A stretch of DNA of 41,474 nt from Muribaculaceae bacterium (GCA_017619355.1 JAFZSO010000063.1:1-41474), one strand, 5' to 3'. Shown: positions 17,777 through 27,103, counted from the first letter of the stretch. The notes: generated from the letters alone by a model not told the origin. Program-made: numbers and translations.

Positions 17777-18829
17777 TCAGGCTTTGGGCTCTTCGACTGC
17801 ATTGTTGCGAGTTGTGTTGCGCAGCACAAGGCGGGTCTTGATGATGCGTTTCTCCACGTGATGAATGTCGTATTTGCCCTCAACCGTGTCGATAAGCACA
17901 CCGGCCGCCTCGATGCCCACATCCACACCACGCTGTTCAACGGTGGTGAGGGCGGGGTCACAGGCACGGGAGTTGTAGCTGTTAGTGAATCCACACACCG
18001 ATACCTCCTCGGGCACCTTGAAACCCATGCGCTTAGCGGCATAGAGTATGCCAATGGCGGTCTCGTCGTTCACAGCAAAGAACGCGTCGGGACGGTCGGG
18101 ACGGCTGAGCAACTGGGGCGCCAGCGTCTCGGCATCGGAATGCGTGTCGCAAATGCAGATGAGGTCTTCGTCAACCTTCATGCCATGACCGTAAAGCGCG
18201 TCCTTGTAGCCGTTGAGGCGGTTCTTGCCTATCTCCATGTTCATGGAAGTGCCAAAGAATGCCACCCGCTTGCACCCCGAGTCAAGGAGGTGCGACACCG
18301 CTTTCATCGACCCCTGGTAGTCATCGACCACCACGCGGCTGGCATTGATACCGGCGCAAATGCGGTCGTAGAACACCAGCGGCACGCCATTGTCGAGCAG
18401 ATAGCTGAAGTGGTTGTAGGTGGTAGTGTCCTTGGCCTGCGAGACGATGATGCCGCATACCTTGTTCTGGTAGAACGACTTGCATATCTGCACCTCGCGC
18501 TCGTGGAGCTCGTTGCTCTGCGCCACCAGAATGCGGTAGCCACGACGTGAAGCTTCCTGCTCAATGCCACTCAACACCGACGAGAAATAGTAGTGGATGA
18601 ATTGCGGCACAATCACACCAATCACCTTGCCGGCACTCTTGCGGCTGTTGCGCAACTGCTCGGCAATGACGTTAGGGAAATAGTGGTGTTCCTGCGCAAA
18701 TTTCTTGATTTTTTCACGTTGGGCACGGCTGATGCTCGGATTGTCTTTCAAGGCACGCGAAACTGTTGCCACCGACACGCCCAGCATGGCAGCTATATCC
18801 TTCATCGTCAGTTGACTCTTTGGTTCCAT
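17777..18829 (-). CDS. LacI-family transcription regulator, probable regulator of the starch locus
   Basis: 350 residues. An N-terminal LacI helix-turn-helix (about 8-30, TMKDIAAMLGVSVATVSRALKDN) and hinge helix (FPNVIAEQLRNSRK) are followed by a periplasmic-binding-protein-like sensor domain from about residue 65 (VIGVIVPQFIHYYFSSVLSGIEQEA) to the C-terminus. The HTH recognition helix VATVSRAL is typical of family members that bind centrally CG-containing palindromes. Such a site, CGCAAACGATTGC, lies at 19004-19016, overlapping this gene's own -33 box, and the core recurs before both amylases. Inference: it senses a maltose- or starch-derived ligand and controls susCDEF, both amylases and itself. 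Bacteroides uses the unrelated SusR for this. Confidence 0.9.
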   Translation of the reverse strand: MEPKSQLTMKDIAAMLGVSVATVSRALKDNPSISRAQREKIKKFAQEHHYFPNVIAEQLRNSRKSAGKVIGVIVPQFIHYYFSSVLSGIEQEASRRGYRILVAQSNELHEREVQICKSFYQNKVCGIIVSQAKDTTTYNHFSYLLDNGVPLVFYDRICAGINASRVVVDDYQGSMKAVSHLLDSGCKRVAFFGTSMNMEIGKNRLNGYKDALYGHGMKVDEDLICICDTHSDAETLAPQLLSRPDRPDAFFAVNDETAIGILYAAKRMGFKVPEEVSVCGFTNSYNSRACDPALTTVEQRGVDVGIEAAGVLIDTVEGKYDIHHVEKRIIKTRLVLRNTTRNNAVEEPKA

Positions 18830-18877
18830 CTTTGATTAAAAAAATGTCGCCATTCACCGTTTCTTACATTGAAAACC

Positions 18878-18907
18878 ATAGGGCTGGATTGCTGCATCCA
18901 ACCCTAT
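18878..18907 (-). other. Hairpin in the lacI leader
   Basis: A near-perfect 12-bp inverted repeat (ATAGGG...TGGAT pairing with ATCCA...CCCTAT, one C-A mismatch, 6-base loop), followed on the minus strand by GGTTTTC. It lies between the predicted lacI start site and its ATG, so it could attenuate lacI or mark the mRNA 5' region. Function inferred. Confidence 0.45.
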
Positions 18908-18977
18908 AATCTTACCCATCGCCCTACGGGTTCTGGCAGTTCTTTATGGTTAAAACATATTAGTTAGCAATCCGCGA

Positions 18978-19009
18978 CAAAATTAAGCATTTTTCATGAA
19001 ATACGCAAA
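18978..19009 (-). promoter_or_regulatory. Promoter of the lacI gene
   Basis: Minus-strand -33 TTTG (19006-19009), 20-base spacer, -7 TAATTTTG (18978-18985), a full consensus match. The -33 box is inside the operator-like palindrome at 19002-19017, which implies autorepression. Confidence 0.8.
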
Positions 19010-19017
19010 CGATTGCA
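19002..19017 (+). promoter_or_regulatory. LacI-type operator, susC/lacI intergenic
   Basis: TACGCAAACGATTGCA contains the imperfect palindrome GCAAA-CG-ATTGC, the general form bound by LacI/PurR-type regulators. The 12-base core CGCAAACGATTG recurs upstream of both amylases. Its centre is about 61 bases before the susC -7 box. A further inverted repeat, GCGAA-AA-TTCGC, lies at 19027-19038. Confidence 0.75.
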
Positions 19018-19070
19018 CAAAAATTAGCGAAAATTCGCAATAAAATAGGTGTTTACAAGTAAAAAAAAAC

Positions 19071-19078
19071 TAATTTTG
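19071..19078 (+). promoter_or_regulatory. -7 box of the susCDEF operon
   Basis: TAATTTTG followed by CAAAG, identical to the lacI -7 box. The -33 region 19-21 bases upstream (TAGGTG) is poor, which suits a promoter that needs an activator. The leader to the susC ATG would be about 86 bases. Confidence 0.65.
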
Positions 19079-19170
19079 CAAAGTTAAAGCACTCCAAAGT
19101 AGTGTATACGTTGAAAAGCATACTTACTAACTAATTAGTTAAATAATTTAATTTTTAAAACAAACAAAAG

Positions 19171-22100
19171 ATGAAACAGGTAAACTTCAGAATTCCCTCG
19201 CGGATTCTTGCTCTCCTGATGGGATTGTTTATCTCCATCGGAGCCTATGCACAGATTACTGTGAATGGTATTGTCAAGGATGCTACGGGCGAACCTGTTA
19301 TCGGCGCAACAGTGCAAGTTGTTGGAACACAAAACGGCACTGCGACCGACCTTGACGGTCTCTTCGTTTTGAGGAACGTCAAAGAAGGTTCCCAGATCCA
19401 AGTTACCTATGTGGGTGCAAAAGCACAGACACTGACTGTGGCCCCCAACATGGAAATCACCCTTGAAGACAACACCACCGTTCTCGACAACGTGGTGGTA
19501 ATCGGTTACGGTCGCGCCAAGAAGAGCGACTTGACCGGTTCTGTTACAGCCATCAACCCCGACTCCAAGAACAAGGGTGTCGTGGTGAGTGCACAAGACG
19601 CATTGGCAGGAAAGATAGCCGGTGTGAACGTTACCAACGGCGGTGGTACTCCTGGTGGAGGCGCTACCATCCGCATCCGTGGTGGCTCGTCATTGACCGA
19701 AAAGGGAAACGACCCTCTTATCGTGATTGACGGTGTGCCCATGGACAAAGAAGGTGTGAAAGGTCTTGCCAACGGCCTTTCGATGGTGAACCCTCAGGAT
19801 ATCGAGACCTTCACCGTGCTGAAGGATGCTTCGGCAACGGCAATCTACGGTTCTCGTGGTTCTAACGGTGTTATCATCATCACCACCAAGAAAGGTAAGA
19901 AAGGCCAGCCCATCCATGTATCTTACAATGGAAGCTTGACCATCAGCACCAAGAAGAAAACTATTGATGTGATGACTGGCGACGAGTATCGCGCCTACGT
20001 GGCCGACCTCTATAAGGACAACGACCGCTACGACGATGCCATTGCAGCTCTGGGCGACGCCAACACCGACTGGCAGAACGAAATCTACCGCACTGCCATC
20101 AGCCACGACCACAACGTGACCCTGTCGGGTTCGGTTGGCACCGTTCTGCCCTATCGCCTCTCTCTGGGCTACACCGACCAGCAAGGTATCCTCAAGACTT
20201 CAGACTTCAAGCGTTACACCGCTGCTCTGAACTTGAACCCCACATTCTTCCAAGAGCACCTGACCATGAACTTGAATGCCAAGTACATGTTTGCCAAGAG
20301 CCGCTACGCTGATGGTGGCGCCATTGGCAACTCGGTGCGCATGGATCCCACACAGCCTGTCCACAAAGATGGTGGCCTGTATGAGAACATGGGTGGCTAC
20401 TTCGCATGGTTTGCCAGTGCCGATGCACTGAAGGATCCTGCTTGGACCAGCAAGCAGAACACCAATGCCCCCTACAACCCCGTGGCAATTCTTGATCTCA
20501 AGAACGACCGCGCACGCAGCCACGCCTTCATTGGCAATGCCGACATCGACTACAAGATTCATGGCTTCGAAGACCTGCGACTCCACCTCACACTGGGTGG
20601 CGACTTCTCAGGCGGTAAGCAGCTCACCGACGTGGACAACACCAGCCCTCTCGCCAACTACTACGGCAGCTTCGGCTGGACCAAGGAAAGCAAGGAGAAC
20701 TTGACCCTGAGTGCCTATGCACAGTACTACAAGGACTTCACTACCAAGCACCACTTCGACATCATGTTCGGTTACGAGTGGCAGCACTTCTGGCGCAAGA
20801 ACAACAGCGAGTATCGCGACTACTATCCTCTGAATTCTGGTAAATACTTAGAAGATGATGATGGCAACTATATTGATTTAAATGGCAATATTGTTGATGA
20901 AGAACATAAAGTTTCGATGGCTGGAATGGTTCACAACACCACGCTGCAGAACAACGGTCTCGGTTATCGCACCGAGAGCTTCCTGGTATCGTTCTTCGGT
21001 CGTGCCAACTACATCTACGACGAGAAATACTTCCTCACCTTCACCATGCGTGACGACGGTTCATCGCGTTTCCGCAAGCACTGGGCTCTGTTCCCCTCAC
21101 TGGCATTTGCATGGCGCATCAAGAACGAAGACTTCCTGAAGGACAACAACACACTGAGCGACCTCAAGTTGCGTCTGGGTTGGGGTAAGACCGGTCAGCA
21201 GGAAGGCATCGGCGACTATTCCTATTTTGCCAACTACGTGATGAGCAATGGCGTTCAGGGTTCGTTCTACGACCTGCTCGGCGACGGTTCTATGGCTCGT
21301 CCTAACGCTTACAACATGGACCTCAAGTGGGAGACCACCACTACTACCAACGTGGGTATCGACTTTGGTTTCCTGAACCAGCGCCTGACCGGTAGCATCG
21401 ACTGGTACTACCGCAAGACCACCGACCTGCTCAACTATGCCAACGTGGCTGCTCTGAGCAACTTCCGCAACCAAGTGCAACAGAACATCGGTTCGTTGAA
21501 GAACACGGGTATTGAGCTATCTCTGAACTGGAAAGCCATTCAGACCAAGGACTGGTACTGGACCATCGACTACAACTTCACATACAACAAGAATGAAATC
21601 ACTGAGCTTCTCGACGATGACCCCGACTACAAGGTTCTCACCGGCGGTATCTCCAGTGGTACAGGTAACACCTGTCAAGTACACGCTGTGGGACATCCCG
21701 CAAGCTCTTACTATGTTTACCAGCAGGTTTATGACCAGAATGGCATGCCCATCGAAGACCAGGTGGTGGACCGCGATGGTGACGGTGTGATTTCTGAAAG
21801 CGACAAGTACTTCTACAAGTGCCCCATGGCTCCCATTACTATGGGTCTGGCATCTCGCCTGGAATACAAGAACTGGGACTTCGGCATGAGCTTCCGCGCA
21901 AGCATCGGCAACTATGTGTTCAACGATGTGATGAACAGCTACCACAACGTGGGTAAGGCCGCTATCTTCGAGTCGGTATCGGGTAACTACCTGAACAACC
22001 GCCCCGTTGAAGCTATCGCCTACGGTTGGCAGACCTACGACAACCCCGCTTGCTTGAGCGACCGCTGGGTACAGAACGGCTCGTTCCTCAAGTGCGACAA

Positions 22101-22302
22101 CATCACGCTGGGCTACAGCTTTGCCGGACTGTTCAAGAGCGGCAATTGGGACGGTATGGGCGGCCGCGTTTATGCAACTGCATCAAACGTGTTCACCATC
22201 ACCAAGTATAAAGGCATTGATCCTGAAGTTTACGGCGGCATCGACAACAACATCTATCCGCGTCCCTTCTCGTTCATCCTTGGTTTGACATTGAATTTCT
22301 AA
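19171..22302 (+). CDS. susC: SusC-like TonB-dependent starch-oligosaccharide transporter
   Basis: 1,043-residue outer-membrane receptor. Signal peptide 1-27 (ending GAYAQ), CarboxypepD_reg-like domain about 29-105 (VNGIVKDATGEPVIGATVQV), a TonB-box-like LDNVVVIGYGRAKKSDLTGSV, the plug (GKIAGVNVTNGGG, IRIRGGSSLTEKGNDPLIVIDGVP, DASATAIYGSRGSNGVIIITTKKG), then a 22-strand barrel ending in the aromatic FSFILGLTLNF. It imports oligosaccharides captured by SusD across the outer membrane using TonB energy. At about residues 554-588 there is an Asp/Asn-rich loop (LEDDDGNYIDLNGNIVDEE) written in AT-rich codons unlike the rest. It leads the susCDEF operon, 21 bases before susD. Confidence 0.96.
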   Translation: MKQVNFRIPSRILALLMGLFISIGAYAQITVNGIVKDATGEPVIGATVQVVGTQNGTATDLDGLFVLRNVKEGSQIQVTYVGAKAQTLTVAPNMEITLEDNTTVLDNVVVIGYGRAKKSDLTGSVTAINPDSKNKGVVVSAQDALAGKIAGVNVTNGGGTPGGGATIRIRGGSSLTEKGNDPLIVIDGVPMDKEGVKGLANGLSMVNPQDIETFTVLKDASATAIYGSRGSNGVIIITTKKGKKGQPIHVSYNGSLTISTKKKTIDVMTGDEYRAYVADLYKDNDRYDDAIAALGDANTDWQNEIYRTAISHDHNVTLSGSVGTVLPYRLSLGYTDQQGILKTSDFKRYTAALNLNPTFFQEHLTMNLNAKYMFAKSRYADGGAIGNSVRMDPTQPVHKDGGLYENMGGYFAWFASADALKDPAWTSKQNTNAPYNPVAILDLKNDRARSHAFIGNADIDYKIHGFEDLRLHLTLGGDFSGGKQLTDVDNTSPLANYYGSFGWTKESKENLTLSAYAQYYKDFTTKHHFDIMFGYEWQHFWRKNNSEYRDYYPLNSGKYLEDDDGNYIDLNGNIVDEEHKVSMAGMVHNTTLQNNGLGYRTESFLVSFFGRANYIYDEKYFLTFTMRDDGSSRFRKHWALFPSLAFAWRIKNEDFLKDNNTLSDLKLRLGWGKTGQQEGIGDYSYFANYVMSNGVQGSFYDLLGDGSMARPNAYNMDLKWETTTTTNVGIDFGFLNQRLTGSIDWYYRKTTDLLNYANVAALSNFRNQVQQNIGSLKNTGIELSLNWKAIQTKDWYWTIDYNFTYNKNEITELLDDDPDYKVLTGGISSGTGNTCQVHAVGHPASSYYVYQQVYDQNGMPIEDQVVDRDGDGVISESDKYFYKCPMAPITMGLASRLEYKNWDFGMSFRASIGNYVFNDVMNSYHNVGKAAIFESVSGNYLNNRPVEAIAYGWQTYDNPACLSDRWVQNGSFLKCDNITLGYSFAGLFKSGNWDGMGGRVYATASNVFTITKYKGIDPEVYGGIDNNIYPRPFSFILGLTLNF

Positions 22303-22323
22303 TTCTTAATATCGACTACAACA

Positions 22324-24126
22324 ATGAATAAGATTTTTAAATATTTCGTGCCTGCAGCAGCTCTGCTGCTCACAGCAGGATTCACATCATGCGTTGGTGA
22401 TCTTGACGTGGAGCCCATCGATCCCGGTCTGCAAAGCTCCATCGATGCTGAACAGCTCTTTAACAAGTGCTATGCCAACTTTGCCGTGGCCGGTAATGGC
22501 GGTGCCAACGGCGACAGTGACGTGGATGGTATCGACGGTGGTACGTCGGGTCTGTTCCGTCAAATGTGGAACTCGAATGAATTGACATCTGACGAGGCCA
22601 TCTGCGGTTGGGGCGACGAAGGTATCAACACCTTCTGCTACAACAGCTACGATGCTTCTCATCCTATGCTGCGCGGTTACTACTACCGCTTGTGCGCCGG
22701 TATTGCATTCTGCAATCACTACATTGATGAATTTGGCGAATATAACGCTACCATGACGGCTGAGGTTCGCTTCCTGCGTGCCTTCCAGTACTACCTGCTC
22801 ATGGATGCATTCGGAAATGTTCCTTTCGCAACCAGCGTGAGCACCGAGAAACCGGTTCAATATAGCCGTGCTGAAATGTACGAGTGGATTGAGAAAGAAC
22901 TTAAGGCCGTTGCTGGTGAAGATGGCGAAGACAACGCTACCGTTCTGAACGAGCCTCAAGCCAAGAAGAAAGGCGATGCTAACTGGGGCCGCGTGGACAA
23001 GGCTGCCGCCTGGATGCTGCTGAGCCGCCTGTACCTGAACGCTCAGGTTTATATTGGCACTGCTCACTGGCAGGAAGCCGCCGACTATGCCAAGAAGGTG
23101 ATTGACTCGCCTTATCAGCTGCTCACCGAAGGCTCTTCAAAGGAAGTGCACCGCAAAGAGGCTCTCGCCTACTGGGATGCCGACAAGAAGGAGAAAGTGC
23201 CCGCCGATCCCGCTATCTATGAAGAATGGGACGAAGTGTGGGATTTCACTCCCTATCAGATGCTGTTTATGGGCGACAACGCCAAGACCGACGCCGCCTA
23301 TGAGGCTATCTTCCCGCTCATTCAGGATGGTAAGCGCACCACCTCTTGGGGTGTATCGCTCTTCCTGATGGCTTCGACCCACGATGGCGACATGCACCCG
23401 CTCGTGTATCGCACTACCGACTACGCAATGTCTCCACAAGAAGTTGATGGCGTTCTCTATGACCGCTATGTGGCCGATCCCGCTGTGAATGGTGTGGCTG
23501 GTCAGGCTTGGGGTGGTAACCGTGCACGTCCCGACCTCATCCGTCTGTTCTTCCCCGCCGACGATGCTCCCGAAGTTCAGGCCTATGACATGTATCTGGC
23601 TGCTGGCGACGACCGCGCCCTGTTCTGTTCTGAAGGCCGCTCGTTCGACGTGACCGACGTGACCGTGTTCAAGAACGGTTACGGCGTGTCGAAGTTCAGC
23701 AACTTCACCACCGACAACAGTGCTACAAGCGATGCAACCTTCCCCGACACGCACACCTTCCTGTTGCGCAAGGCTGAGGCTTATCTGACCTATGCCGAGG
23801 CTCTCACTCGCATAGCTGGTGGTTCTGCACCCGCCGAAGCTCTGAATGCCCTGAATATCATTCGTGACCGCGCTCACGCTGCTCCGCTGTCGAACGCCAG
23901 CCTGCAGACCATTCTGGATGAGTGGGGACGTGAATTCTACTTTGAAGGCCGCCGTCGTGTCGACCTGATTCGCTTTGGCAAATTTGGTGGCAACACCGAC
24001 TATAAGTGGCAATGGAAGGGTGGCGTGTTTAGCGGCCGTGACTTCCAGGCTTACCGCAATGTGTTTGCCATCCCGACGACCGACATCATTGCCAATAAGA
24101 ATCTGGTACAAAACCCCGGTTATTAA
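22324..24126 (+). CDS. susD: SusD-like starch-binding lipoprotein
   Basis: 600-residue SusD/RagB-family surface lipoprotein. The signal peptide ends at lipobox cysteine C23 (LTAGFTSC), followed by acidic residues typical of surface-exported lipoproteins. The N-terminal SusD-like domain has tetratricopeptide-like helices (RFLRAFQYYLLMDAFGNVPFAT; KAAAWMLLSRLYLNAQVYIG). The C-terminal RagB/SusD signature is FLLRKAEAYLTYAEAL...NIIRDRAHA...WGREFYFEGRRRVDLIRFGKF. It forms the lid on SusC and binds starch at the cell surface. Confidence 0.96.
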   Translation: MNKIFKYFVPAAALLLTAGFTSCVGDLDVEPIDPGLQSSIDAEQLFNKCYANFAVAGNGGANGDSDVDGIDGGTSGLFRQMWNSNELTSDEAICGWGDEGINTFCYNSYDASHPMLRGYYYRLCAGIAFCNHYIDEFGEYNATMTAEVRFLRAFQYYLLMDAFGNVPFATSVSTEKPVQYSRAEMYEWIEKELKAVAGEDGEDNATVLNEPQAKKKGDANWGRVDKAAAWMLLSRLYLNAQVYIGTAHWQEAADYAKKVIDSPYQLLTEGSSKEVHRKEALAYWDADKKEKVPADPAIYEEWDEVWDFTPYQMLFMGDNAKTDAAYEAIFPLIQDGKRTTSWGVSLFLMASTHDGDMHPLVYRTTDYAMSPQEVDGVLYDRYVADPAVNGVAGQAWGGNRARPDLIRLFFPADDAPEVQAYDMYLAAGDDRALFCSEGRSFDVTDVTVFKNGYGVSKFSNFTTDNSATSDATFPDTHTFLLRKAEAYLTYAEALTRIAGGSAPAEALNALNIIRDRAHAAPLSNASLQTILDEWGREFYFEGRRRVDLIRFGKFGGNTDYKWQWKGGVFSGRDFQAYRNVFAIPTTDIIANKNLVQNPGY

Positions 24127-24168
24127 TGAATTGATTGGTTTCACATTATTATAATGACAACAACGATT

Positions 24169-25380
24169 ATGAAAAAGATAATGAAGTCAACATTGCTGCT
24201 GCTTGGCGCTCTCGTCATGTTCACAGCATGCTCCGACGACAGAGATTCGAACCCGACGCTCGTTCAGCCCGACTCGTTCGTGCTCAACGCTCCTGCTTTC
24301 GCAACCTCTGACATCGACCTGGCAAGTTCAACTGCCATTCCGTTCACATGGTCGCAGCCCGACTACGGCGGCTTCCCTGTGGCTGCTGAATATCAGTTCC
24401 AAATTTCGACTACCGGTAACTTCACCACCTCGGTGGAAGAAGCGATTGCCGACGAAACCGGCGAGACCGTGGCCGACTATGCCCTGCTTGAAGACGTGTT
24501 CACCGAGTGCAAGGGTGGCATACTTGCCGCTCACATTGCCAAGGCTCTGCAGCAACTCGAGAAATGGCCTGAGGGCGAAGTTCCTGCCTCTCAAGTAGTT
24601 TACCTACGTGCTGTTGCCAAGGCCATAGGTGCTCAGCCCGTCTATTCTAACGTGATTAAACTCGACAACGTGATTCCCTACTATGTGGAACTCAAGGATG
24701 CTCCTATCGTGCTGTGGTACCTCATTGGTAACTGCATTGGCGACGGTTCTTGGGGCAACTCTCCCGACAACGTGGGTACAGCTCTTATCCCACTGCTTCC
24801 CGACCCGAATGCCGAGTTCAACAAGGTGGATGGCACCGGCATCATCGTTTATGCCGGCTATTTCCCCGCAGGCGGTCAGTTCAAGCTGGTCAAGGTTCCT
24901 GGTTCTTGGGATGATGATAAACAAATGAACTTCACACACGTGAAGGGCAGCGACGGCATCGTGAGCGATGAAGAAAACCACAACATCGGCATCCTCAACG
25001 AGGGCTACTACAAGATCATCGTTAACACTGAGAAGAACGAGATTGAAGTAACTGCAATCGAATCGAGCGACGAGTATGGCACCATCAGCATGCCGGGTAC
25101 TTACCAGGGATGGAATCCTGCTGAAAACTACATGACTCCTATGGCTGGTGCACGCGTGAGCGAGTGGATGGCAACCATAACATTCGACGCAGACGCTAAT
25201 GTGGATGCAGACGAAGGTATGAAGTTTGCCGCCGACGGCGCTTGGGACACCAACTGGGGTGCTGAAGCCTTCCCGTTAGGCATTGGTACTCAGGGTGGCA
25301 AGAACATCCGCTACAAGAAGGGTACTTACACTGTGTTCTTCAACGACATTCTGGGTATCTACTACTTTATTGAGCAATAA
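24169..25380 (+). CDS. susE: SusE-like starch-binding lipoprotein
   Basis: About 403 residues from the ATG at 24169 (MKKIMKSTLLLLG); an upstream in-frame ATG at 24154 is the alternative. Lipoprotein signal with lipobox MFTAC. An N-terminal SusE domain (about 30-175, PDSFVLNAPAFATSDIDLASSTAIPFTWSQPDYGG) is followed by two starch-binding modules, one at VLWYLIGNCIGDGSWGNSPDN and one at TISMPGTYQGWNPAENYM, ending KGTYTVFFNDILGIYYFIEQ. Tryptophans in each module are probable sugar-stacking residues. It has two binding modules, like SusE of Bacteroides. Both are very close in protein and DNA to the last two modules of the next gene. Confidence 0.9.
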   Translation: MKKIMKSTLLLLGALVMFTACSDDRDSNPTLVQPDSFVLNAPAFATSDIDLASSTAIPFTWSQPDYGGFPVAAEYQFQISTTGNFTTSVEEAIADETGETVADYALLEDVFTECKGGILAAHIAKALQQLEKWPEGEVPASQVVYLRAVAKAIGAQPVYSNVIKLDNVIPYYVELKDAPIVLWYLIGNCIGDGSWGNSPDNVGTALIPLLPDPNAEFNKVDGTGIIVYAGYFPAGGQFKLVKVPGSWDDDKQMNFTHVKGSDGIVSDEENHNIGILNEGYYKIIVNTEKNEIEVTAIESSDEYGTISMPGTYQGWNPAENYMTPMAGARVSEWMATITFDADANVDADEGMKFAADGAWDTNWGAEAFPLGIGTQGGKNIRYKKGTYTVFFNDILGIYYFIEQ

Positions 25381-25450
25381 ACAATCATGATGGAGCGGGC
25401 TCCATCCCGTGGCAGTCCGCTCCTCATTAAAACGAAAAAATATTACAGAC

Positions 25451-26950
25451 ATGAAAAAGATATTTTCAATTTTCGCATTTGCATTGCTCTTGGCAAGCTG
25501 CACCGACGATTATAAAGACTGGGCCGACCCGCAGTCATATCTGCCCGACGACGCCATCTCGTTCGCCGGCTTCGCAGCAAGCGGAGTTGATGCCATCGAA
25601 CTGGGCAAAGTTGAAGAAGACTCTGTGAACATCTTCACGCTCAGCAATGCAACGATTCCCGAAGGATACGAGCTCACTAACGCTCGCGTCTATGTGTGTC
25701 CTACCGAGATGACTGGTGTCGTGCCTCAAATCATCTCGACCGACCTTACCGGTAAGGCAAGCGTGGCCGACGTGCAGGCCTACATCCAATCAGTGTTTGG
25801 CGCTCGTCCCGAATTGCGCTCCATGGTGGGTCACGTCTATTACAATGCTGTGAAAGACGGTCTCTCGGTGCTGCTCGACGCTGGCGAAATTCCCCTGAAC
25901 ATCGCACCTGCAGCTCCCATCATCGACGACTACTACTACCTGGTGGGCAGCATGAATGGCTGGAGCTCCGAAAACACCGACTATGAGATGGCCAATGGCG
26001 GCGGCGATGTGTATGACGATCCCGTCTTCAACATCATCATTCCCGCTACCAGCGAAGACATTTACTTCAAGGTGGCTCCGAAGAGCGCTATTGGCGATGC
26101 CAACTTCTGGGACCTCATCATCTGCGCTGTGACTGAAGAAGACGATGATGCAATGGCAGGCACCTTCGCTGTGGGCAACAACGGTAAGGCATTCAAGATT
26201 CCTTCCAACCCCGCCTACGTACAGTATAAGATTTCGTTCAACATGCTCGACCTCACCTACGAGATTGTTGGTCTTACCGGCGACGCAGATATGTGGTACA
26301 TGGTAGGTAATTGCATTGGTAACGGTTCTTGGGGAAACTCTCCCGACAATGTTGGTACAGCTCTTATCCCACTGTACCCCGATCCAGAAGATCCCACCAT
26401 GCTCCACTATATAGGCATGTTCCCTGCAGGCGGTCAGTTCAAGATGATCCACACTCCTGGCGAATGGGATCCACAGATGAACTACAACAACATCATTAGT
26501 CCTAACTCTGACATCGTGAGTGATGAAGACGGTGACAACCACAACATTGGTATCATCAATGAGGGTCTCTACTACATCACCGTGAACACTGCTAAGCAAT
26601 CTATCACCATTGAGGAGTACCCCGAAAGAGCATTGATCTACTCAACCATCACCATGCCTGGCACTTATCAGGGTTGGAACGTGAGTGGCAATGCTATGAC
26701 AGCCATGAGCACCATGGTTGCCGAAAACCACGACTGGGTAGCTAAGGTGACCTTCGACGCCGATGCTAACACTGCACTTGCCGATCCTGAAGGCTTCAAG
26801 TTTACCAACGGTACTTGGAGCGTCAACTGGGGCGGCAGCGGCTATCCCTATGGCATCGGCACGCAAGATGGTCCTAACATCCCCTACAAGAAGGGTACTT
26901 ACACCATCTGCTTCAACGACATTCTGGGCGCTTATGTCTTCATCAAATAA
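25451..26950 (+). CDS. susF: SusF-like starch-binding lipoprotein
   Basis: 499 residues from the ATG at 25451 (MKKIFSIFAFALLLASC, lipobox cysteine C17). A longer reading frame upstream lacks a signal and is rejected. An N-terminal SusE/F-type domain (about 30-155) is followed by three starch-binding modules: DDYYYLVGSMNGWSSENTDY, ADMWYMVGNCIGNGSWGNSPDN and STITMPGTYQGWNVSGNAM. Three modules is the SusF arrangement in Bacteroides. It is the last gene of the operon, 70 bases after susE and followed by a strong terminator. Confidence 0.9.
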   Translation: MKKIFSIFAFALLLASCTDDYKDWADPQSYLPDDAISFAGFAASGVDAIELGKVEEDSVNIFTLSNATIPEGYELTNARVYVCPTEMTGVVPQIISTDLTGKASVADVQAYIQSVFGARPELRSMVGHVYYNAVKDGLSVLLDAGEIPLNIAPAAPIIDDYYYLVGSMNGWSSENTDYEMANGGGDVYDDPVFNIIIPATSEDIYFKVAPKSAIGDANFWDLIICAVTEEDDDAMAGTFAVGNNGKAFKIPSNPAYVQYKISFNMLDLTYEIVGLTGDADMWYMVGNCIGNGSWGNSPDNVGTALIPLYPDPEDPTMLHYIGMFPAGGQFKMIHTPGEWDPQMNYNNIISPNSDIVSDEDGDNHNIGIINEGLYYITVNTAKQSITIEEYPERALIYSTITMPGTYQGWNVSGNAMTAMSTMVAENHDWVAKVTFDADANTALADPEGFKFTNGTWSVNWGGSGYPYGIGTQDGPNIPYKKGTYTICFNDILGAYVFIK

Positions 26951-26988
26951 ATGATGAAGGGATAAACCCATCCTTTTACAACATAGCG

Positions 26989-27026
26989 CGGGCTGCACTC
27001 CACACCGAGTGCAGCCCGCCTTGCTT
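26989..27026 (+). terminator. Terminator of susCDEF
   Basis: A perfect 12-bp stem, CGGGCTGCACTC (26989-27000) and GAGTGCAGCCCG (27007-27018), with a 6-base loop, followed by CCTTGCTTTT. It lies 38 bases after the susF stop and separates the operon from the amylase unit. Confidence 0.9.
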
Positions 27027-27103
27027 TTCCACCCCCAGAGGTCTCTAACGAGGAATCCGAGATCTCAGAGAACTCAGAGAACTCGGAGTGTGCGGCATTG
27101 TTT

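Noticed and set aside
27040-27095. Short direct repeats (CAGAGAACT, twice) after the susF terminator as a CRISPR or mobile-element end
   Set aside because: Only two imperfect copies without spacers; simple low-complexity sequence between genes. No CRISPR array or insertion sequence was seen in the window.
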